Shown here: piece after piece, positions 51,211 through 54,871 of the stretch
Layout: every line of letters starts with the position of its first letter
How positions within the stretch are numbered: position 1 is the stretch's first letter
Assembly: GCF_023228785.1 (NCBI RefSeq)
Contig: NZ_JALOAN010000014.1
Location: 1 to 54,871, forward strand
Length of the DNA: 54,871 bases
DNA from: Sulfurimonas sp.
GTDB lineage: Bacteria; Campylobacterota; Campylobacteria; Campylobacterales; Sulfurimonadaceae
Direction: 5' to 3'
Program-made: the position numbers and the translations under genes
The notes under the pieces: generated by a model
Databases searched by the model: none
The model's input: the letters and a program-made list of their open reading frames with translations, nothing else
What the model was told of the DNA's origin: nothing

Positions 51211-51549
51211 TTAATATTCTTCGTGTGTTTTGGAACTCTCTATATAAACAAGTCCAACAGAAAAAAGATTTGCAATTAATGCACCAATAGTTAGTGCTAT
51301 AGCCCACTCTAAATTTCCAACAACTTCTAAGTAGATAAAAGCTGGTATAAGATGCAAATCAGCCACAAGTGATGATGCTAAAAGCTCTGCTGAGAGCAAG
51401 TTTCTAACACCTATTTTTAGTACCGTTGATACTAGATTCAGACTAGCCGCGACAAAAAGTGCTACTGCACTATGTTCGTATAAAAACCCCGCTATAGATG
51501 TCAAACTCATCAACGAGAAAAATACATATATTACTTTACCCCAATCCAT
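51211..51549 (-). CDS. conserved small membrane protein (possibly DUF6394)
   Basis: A 112-residue inner-membrane protein with about four hydrophobic helices (VIYVFFSLMSLTSIAGFLY, VALFVAASLNLVSTV, a third around 55-75, WAIALTIGALIANLFSVGLVY). I think it belongs to a family of unknown function restricted to Campylobacterota (DUF6394), but cannot verify it. ATG 51549 is preferred over the GTG one codon upstream, because AAGGA is at proper spacing. It is first in the leuS-mfd-ymdB operon, with its own strong -10. Function unknown. Confidence 0.75.
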   Translation of the reverse strand: MDWGKVIYVFFSLMSLTSIAGFLYEHSAVALFVAASLNLVSTVLKIGVRNLLSAELLASSLVADLHLIPAFIYLEVVGNLEWAIALTIGALIANLFSVGLVYIESSKTHEEY

Positions 51550-51590
51550 CACAATCCTTTAACCAAAATTCTTTACACTAAAATTGAGTG

Positions 51591-51624
51591 ATTATACAAA
51601 AAAAAACTTAAGTAGTGACTGAAT
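51591..51624 (-). promoter_or_regulatory. promoter of the leuS-mfd operon
   Basis: On the minus strand TATAAT (51591-51596) is preceded by TG and a T-run, and ATTCAGTC lies 20 nt further upstream (51617-51624). The same block with identical spacing stands before yajC. The predicted start is about 35 nt before the first gene. Confidence 0.6.
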
Positions 51625-51677
51625 AAGCTTGCTTCTTGAGTCTAAGAGATTAACCTATTTTTGATGAAGGTATCACC

Positions 51678-51700
51678 TGACTCATGTCAAATATGAGTCA
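51678..51700 (-). terminator. dyad downstream of secF, possible terminator
   Basis: TGACTCAT (51678-51685) and ATGAGTCA (51693-51700) form a perfect 8-bp stem with a 7-base loop, about 23 nt after the secF stop. There is no U-tract, so intrinsic termination is doubtful. It could stabilise the mRNA 3' end or be a protein site. The rest of the 170-bp gap holds only the promoter above. Confidence 0.35.
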
Positions 51701-51722
51701 AGTTGTAGTTTGAAGTGAGTTT

Positions 51723-52694
51723 TTACATCACTCCTGATTCAAACTGATCACGCATTTTTTGTTTTTCTAATTCTCTTTTTGATTTATCAGCTAGTTTTAC
51801 ATGATAAGCTTTTATATCAAAGCCAAACCATAAAAGTATAGGTGATGCTACAAAAATAGACGAGTAAGTACCGATTACCACACCAACTAAAAGAGTAAAT
51901 GCAAAGGCGTGGATAATCTCTCCACCAAACATAAAGAGCATAAAGACCACAAAGAAAGTTGTAAGTGAAGTTAGTGTTGTTCTTGCAAGTGTTCTTGTAA
52001 CTGACTCATTGATCACTTCACTAAGCTCTGTATTTTTACTTCCCGTTACATTTTCTCTAATACGGTCAAAGACGATGATAGTATCGTTTAGCGAGTACCC
52101 AAGCAGTGTTAAAAGTGCAGCTAAAACATCAAGATTTACATCTAGTCCAACAAGTGCAATAGCCCCAAGAGCTATAATAATGTCGTGAGTAAGTGCTAGT
52201 ATAGATGCAACAGCAAAACGCCACTCAAATCTAAAAGCAACGTAGATGAGTATCCCAATGGTAGCTAGAACTAAAGACATTATCCCCTTCTCTTTTAGCT
52301 CATTACCAACCTTTGGTCCAACTATATCTACTCTTCTTATCTCATACTCGCCAGTTCCAACTAATGCTTCGCGAGTTACATCTCCGATATCTACAGTGAT
52401 ACTACTAGTGGCACTCTTCATTCGGATAACTACTTCATCAGCCGTACCAAATTTTGTGATAGATGCACCATCAAAAAGCTCGTTTGACTTTAGTTTTTCT
52501 CGCATCTCATCTATTGGTGCTTCTGTGTTGTACTTTACCTGAACAATTGTTCCACCAGCAAAGTCAACTCCATAGTTTAGACCTTTTGTCATGAGAAGTA
52601 CAAAAGACGCTAACAACATAAATACAGATATAGCCAAAGCTAGCTTTGACTTACCCATAAAGTTAAGTGGTCTTGTATATTTAAAAAATTCCAT
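51723..52694 (-). CDS. secF: protein translocase subunit SecF
   Basis: A 323-residue inner-membrane protein with six helices and one periplasmic domain. It pairs with SecD to drive late steps of protein export with the proton gradient. Typical segments are GVDFAGGT near the N-terminus, RRVDIVGPKVGNEL, SLNDTIIVFDRIREN and TTLTSLTTFF. It follows secD by 18 nt in the yajC-secD-secF operon. It is complete and of normal length. Confidence 0.96.
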   Translation of the reverse strand: MEFFKYTRPLNFMGKSKLALAISVFMLLASFVLLMTKGLNYGVDFAGGTIVQVKYNTEAPIDEMREKLKSNELFDGASITKFGTADEVVIRMKSATSSITVDIGDVTREALVGTGEYEIRRVDIVGPKVGNELKEKGIMSLVLATIGILIYVAFRFEWRFAVASILALTHDIIIALGAIALVGLDVNLDVLAALLTLLGYSLNDTIIVFDRIRENVTGSKNTELSEVINESVTRTLARTTLTSLTTFFVVFMLFMFGGEIIHAFAFTLLVGVVIGTYSSIFVASPILLWFGFDIKAYHVKLADKSKRELEKQKMRDQFESGVM

Positions 52695-52712
52695 ATATTT
52701 TCCTAACTAGAG

Positions 52713-54290
52713 TCATTTTGACTCCCTTATTCCAAACCAAAATCTGTTGTTTTTGCTCTTTTGTATTCTAGACTCTAGGAGTTGGTATATTCCATGAGTA
52801 CCTAAAATTGCTGTTAACATCGATGCTAAAATACCAATGCTAATAGTTACAGCAAAACCTTTTATAGCACCAGTTCCATAAGCGTATAGAACAACTGCTG
52901 CGATTAGCGTAGTAACGTTGGCATCAAGTATAGCTCTTACAGCATTTGCATAGCCCTCTTCTATGGCTTTATGGATAGATTTACCCTCAAGCAGAAGCTC
53001 TCGTATCCTCTCTGTGATGATAACATTGGCATCAACTGCCATACCAACAGTCAAAACGATCCCAGCCATACCAGGAAGAGTTAGAGTCGCACCAAAAAGA
53101 CTCATAACCGCTAAAATAATAAATAAGTTAGCAATAAGTGCAATATTTGCAACAACACCAGCGGCTCTATAGTAAAGCATCATAAAAAGTACGACTAAGA
53201 CAAATCCACCTATAAGTGCAATCATACTAGCTTCTATACTATCAGCTCCCAAACTAGGTCCTACTGAACGTTTTTCCATAACATATATCGGAGCTAAAAG
53301 TGCACCTGAACGTAGAGCGATAGATAGATCTTTTGCTTCTTCTACTGTGTAGCTTCCAGAGATTTGCCCTGAGCCCCCACCAATTCTTTCATTGATATTT
53401 GGAGCAGAGTAAACTTTGCCATCAAGCACAACTGCTAGTCTTTTTCCAACACTTCTACCTGTAAAATCTCCAAAGATTTCAGCACCCTCAGCATTTAACT
53501 TAAAGTTAATAAGTGGTCTGTTATTTTGATCAAATCCCATAGATGCATCTGTTAACATTCCACCATCAAGGATTGGAATCTCACGGACAAGATACTTAAT
53601 ATCAGGATTTTTAACATCATCCAAAATAACATCACCATAAGCTGCCGCATCTGCATGGCTCATGTTTTGAACTCTTGCTGCTCTATCTTCATCAACTGCC
53701 ATAAGTTCAAGTTTTGCAGCACGAGATATAAGCTCTCTAGCTCTTTGCTCATCTTCTTGCGTTTTGATACCAGCTAGTTGAACAAGGATTTTTTCATCCC
53801 CTTGACGAGCTACTTCAGGCTCAGCCAAGCCAAACTGATCTAGTCTGTTTCTTATAGTCTCAATAGCTTGATCTACAGCTTGTTTTTGCGTTCTTATGAC
53901 CTCTGGGGGAGTAAGTTCTAGTAAAAAAGATTCACCATTTACATCTATACTAATTCCGGTTGTATCTTTTAAGTAGTTTTTTACACGTTTAACATCATCG
54001 ATATCAAGAAGTGAAAATGTGATAGATGACTCATCAAAAGTAAGAGCATCAACTAAGATATCTTCTCTTTGAGTATAGTGCTTTATACTAGCCGCTATTG
54101 ATTTTACTCGAGACTTCGTAGCTTCTTCGGTTTTAACACCCAAAAGAAGATGCAAACCACCTTGTAGATCTAGCCCTAAGGTTATTTTTTTTCCATCTTG
54201 AAGTTGCAGAAGGGAAGGAGCTGAAAAGAAGATCCCAAACACTATTGCAACAGCAAAGATTACTGTGCGGTAATTAAGCTTCATCCTCAT
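52713..54290 (-). CDS. secD: protein translocase subunit SecD
   Basis: A 525-residue inner-membrane protein with a large periplasmic domain (about 35-340). It has the LGLDLQGGLHLLL start, ETIRNRLDQFGLAEPEV, and the helical part with LPGMAGIVLTVGMAVDANVIITERI. It works with SecF and YajC to complete export through SecYEG. The frame overlaps yajC by 17 bp. ATG 54290 and ATG 54284 are both possible starts; the difference is two residues. Nothing is missing. Confidence 0.96.
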   Translation of the reverse strand: MRMKLNYRTVIFAVAIVFGIFFSAPSLLQLQDGKKITLGLDLQGGLHLLLGVKTEEATKSRVKSIAASIKHYTQREDILVDALTFDESSITFSLLDIDDVKRVKNYLKDTTGISIDVNGESFLLELTPPEVIRTQKQAVDQAIETIRNRLDQFGLAEPEVARQGDEKILVQLAGIKTQEDEQRARELISRAAKLELMAVDEDRAARVQNMSHADAAAYGDVILDDVKNPDIKYLVREIPILDGGMLTDASMGFDQNNRPLINFKLNAEGAEIFGDFTGRSVGKRLAVVLDGKVYSAPNINERIGGGSGQISGSYTVEEAKDLSIALRSGALLAPIYVMEKRSVGPSLGADSIEASMIALIGGFVLVVLFMMLYYRAAGVVANIALIANLFIILAVMSLFGATLTLPGMAGIVLTVGMAVDANVIITERIRELLLEGKSIHKAIEEGYANAVRAILDANVTTLIAAVVLYAYGTGAIKGFAVTISIGILASMLTAILGTHGIYQLLESRIQKSKNNRFWFGIRESK

Positions 54291-54540
54291 ACTTTCTTGC
54301 GATTGCGTCTCTTGCTATTTTAGTGATTACATCATCATTCATCTTAACACTTAAAAATTTCTCTTCAACTTTATGAATAACTACTATAAAACCGCCATTA
54401 GTAACGACTTTATCGCCTTTTTGTAGAGCTTCTATCATCTCTTTTCTAGCTTTAGCCTCTTTTTGTTGTGGGCGGATGATTACAAAATACATGATTGCTA
54501 TTAGAAAAACAAACGGTAATAATTGACCTATAATTTCCAT
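54274..54540 (-). CDS. yajC: preprotein translocase subunit YajC
   Basis: An 88-residue single-helix membrane protein that associates with SecDF. The N-terminal helix (5-22, LLPFVFLIAIMYFVIIRPQ) ends in the family's IRPQQKEAKAR. A small cytoplasmic domain follows (LQKGDKVVTNGGFIVVIHKV). It is first in the operon behind a perfect -10 at 54572-54577, with AGGA before the ATG. Its 3' end overlaps secD. Confidence 0.95.
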   Translation of the reverse strand: MEIIGQLLPFVFLIAIMYFVIIRPQQKEAKARKEMIEALQKGDKVVTNGGFIVVIHKVEEKFLSVKMNDDVITKIARDAIARKYEDEA

Positions 54541-54571
54541 GGGTGTAGTGTCCTTTTATTAAATTGTGGCG

Positions 54572-54605
54572 ATTATACAAAAAAATGATTAATAAGCGAC
54601 TGAAT
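54572..54605 (-). promoter_or_regulatory. promoter of the yajC-secDF operon
   Basis: On the minus strand TATAAT (54572-54577) follows TG and a T-run, with ATTCAGTC 20 nt further upstream (54598-54605). The layout is nearly identical to the promoter at 51591-51624. The predicted leader is about 25 nt. The rest of the gap to 54720 is AT-rich with only a short palindrome at 54640-54651. Confidence 0.6.
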
Positions 54606-54720
54606 GTCGGCTCTTAAATATTGCTAGTTTAGTATATATATCTTTAAAGATTTTGATTCTTCTTTAGTAGAATTGTTTAAAAAAAAGATATTTTTCACTA
54701 ATCTAACAAAACTTCACTTC

Positions 54721-54871
54721 CTAATAAAGAGTAAAATCATTTTCGAGTCTAACTAAGTTATTTCCTTTGATCTGCTTTATAGTCTCTGCTAATTTCAAAG
54801 TTTTTTCCTCTTCATAAGCGATGGAACTTTGTGCTTCTAGATTAAACTTACTCATATTTGCATCTAGATAT
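54721..54871 (-). CDS. C-terminal end of an unidentified protein, cut by the window edge
   Basis: The minus-strand frame from 54870 to a TAG at 54721-54723 reads 49 codons without a stop. It looks like protein: MSKFNLEAQSSIAYEEEK, then TLKLAETIKQIKG and NNLVRLENDFTLY at the end. It would lie upstream of yajC in the same direction. The ATG at 54855 could also be a start, but no SD is seen before it. No family is recognised. Confidence 0.5.
   Translation of the reverse strand, partial: YLDANMSKFNLEAQSSIAYEEEKTLKLAETIKQIKGNNLVRLENDFTLY

Noticed and set aside
54640..54651. ATCTTTAAAGAT palindrome upstream of yajC
   Set aside because: It is short and AT-only, not next to a predicted -10, and expected by chance in such DNA.

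Overview
The window is an AT-rich chromosomal segment from a member of the Campylobacterota, most like Sulfurimonas or a close relative. This is inferred from gene content and order. The right-hand end (ymdB, mfd, bactofilin, M23 peptidase, folC, a GGDEF protein, lptE, leuS, a small membrane protein, secF, secD, yajC) matches the order I remember from Campylobacter jejuni. The histidine kinases and the long runs of overlapping genes are also typical. No rRNA, tRNA, CRISPR array, insertion sequence or prophage was seen.

Layout. 1-9.3 kb: a radical SAM/SPASM protein, a Cpx-like two-component pair with a Spy/CpxP-type periplasmic protein, and a tripartite RND efflux operon ending in an SMR exporter. 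9.6-14.5 kb: a complete bidirectional NAD-linked [NiFe] hydrogenase operon (hoxE-F-U-Y-H plus maturation protease) behind a promoter with a perfect FNR-type palindrome, followed by a MarR regulator. 15.2-20.5 kb: rho, murI, a CheX-type protein and dnaX, with a MITE-like repeat element after murI. 20.6-22.7 kb: a PhoR/PhoB-like pair.

22.8-34.1 kb: a LapA-type surface adhesin and its export system, all on the minus strand. The genes are the adhesin (retention module, a TAAG site of the LapG type, a perfect 306-bp tandem duplication, a VWA domain), a LuxR-type pseudo-response regulator, a membrane fusion protein, a LapB-like ABC exporter, an OmpA-family protein, and a TolC protein fused to thrombospondin-3 repeats and an OmpA domain. 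Next to it (34.2-35.8 kb) is a kinase/regulator pair. A nearly identical 25-bp direct-repeat site lies in front of both the export operon and the kinase gene, so this pair probably controls adhesin export.

35.9-39.9 kb: a divergent four-gene operon, which is the best candidate for an undescribed system. It encodes a coiled-coil protein, an inner-membrane protein that joins a large cytoplasmic domain to periplasmic BON and OmpA (peptidoglycan-binding) domains, a Ras/Rab-like small GTPase with altered switch residues, and a PAS-PAS-GGDEF protein with a degenerate GVDEF motif. I read it as a GTPase-controlled link between cytoplasm and cell wall, probably connected to the adhesin next door.

40.4-54.5 kb: housekeeping genes in two long minus-strand operons, with near-twin promoters in front of yajC and in front of the small membrane-protein gene preceding leuS. 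Cell-shape genes (csd1-like peptidase and ccmA-like bactofilin) overlap by 100 bp. A partial minus-strand reading frame runs off the right edge.

All functions come from motifs and remembered family features. No database search was possible.
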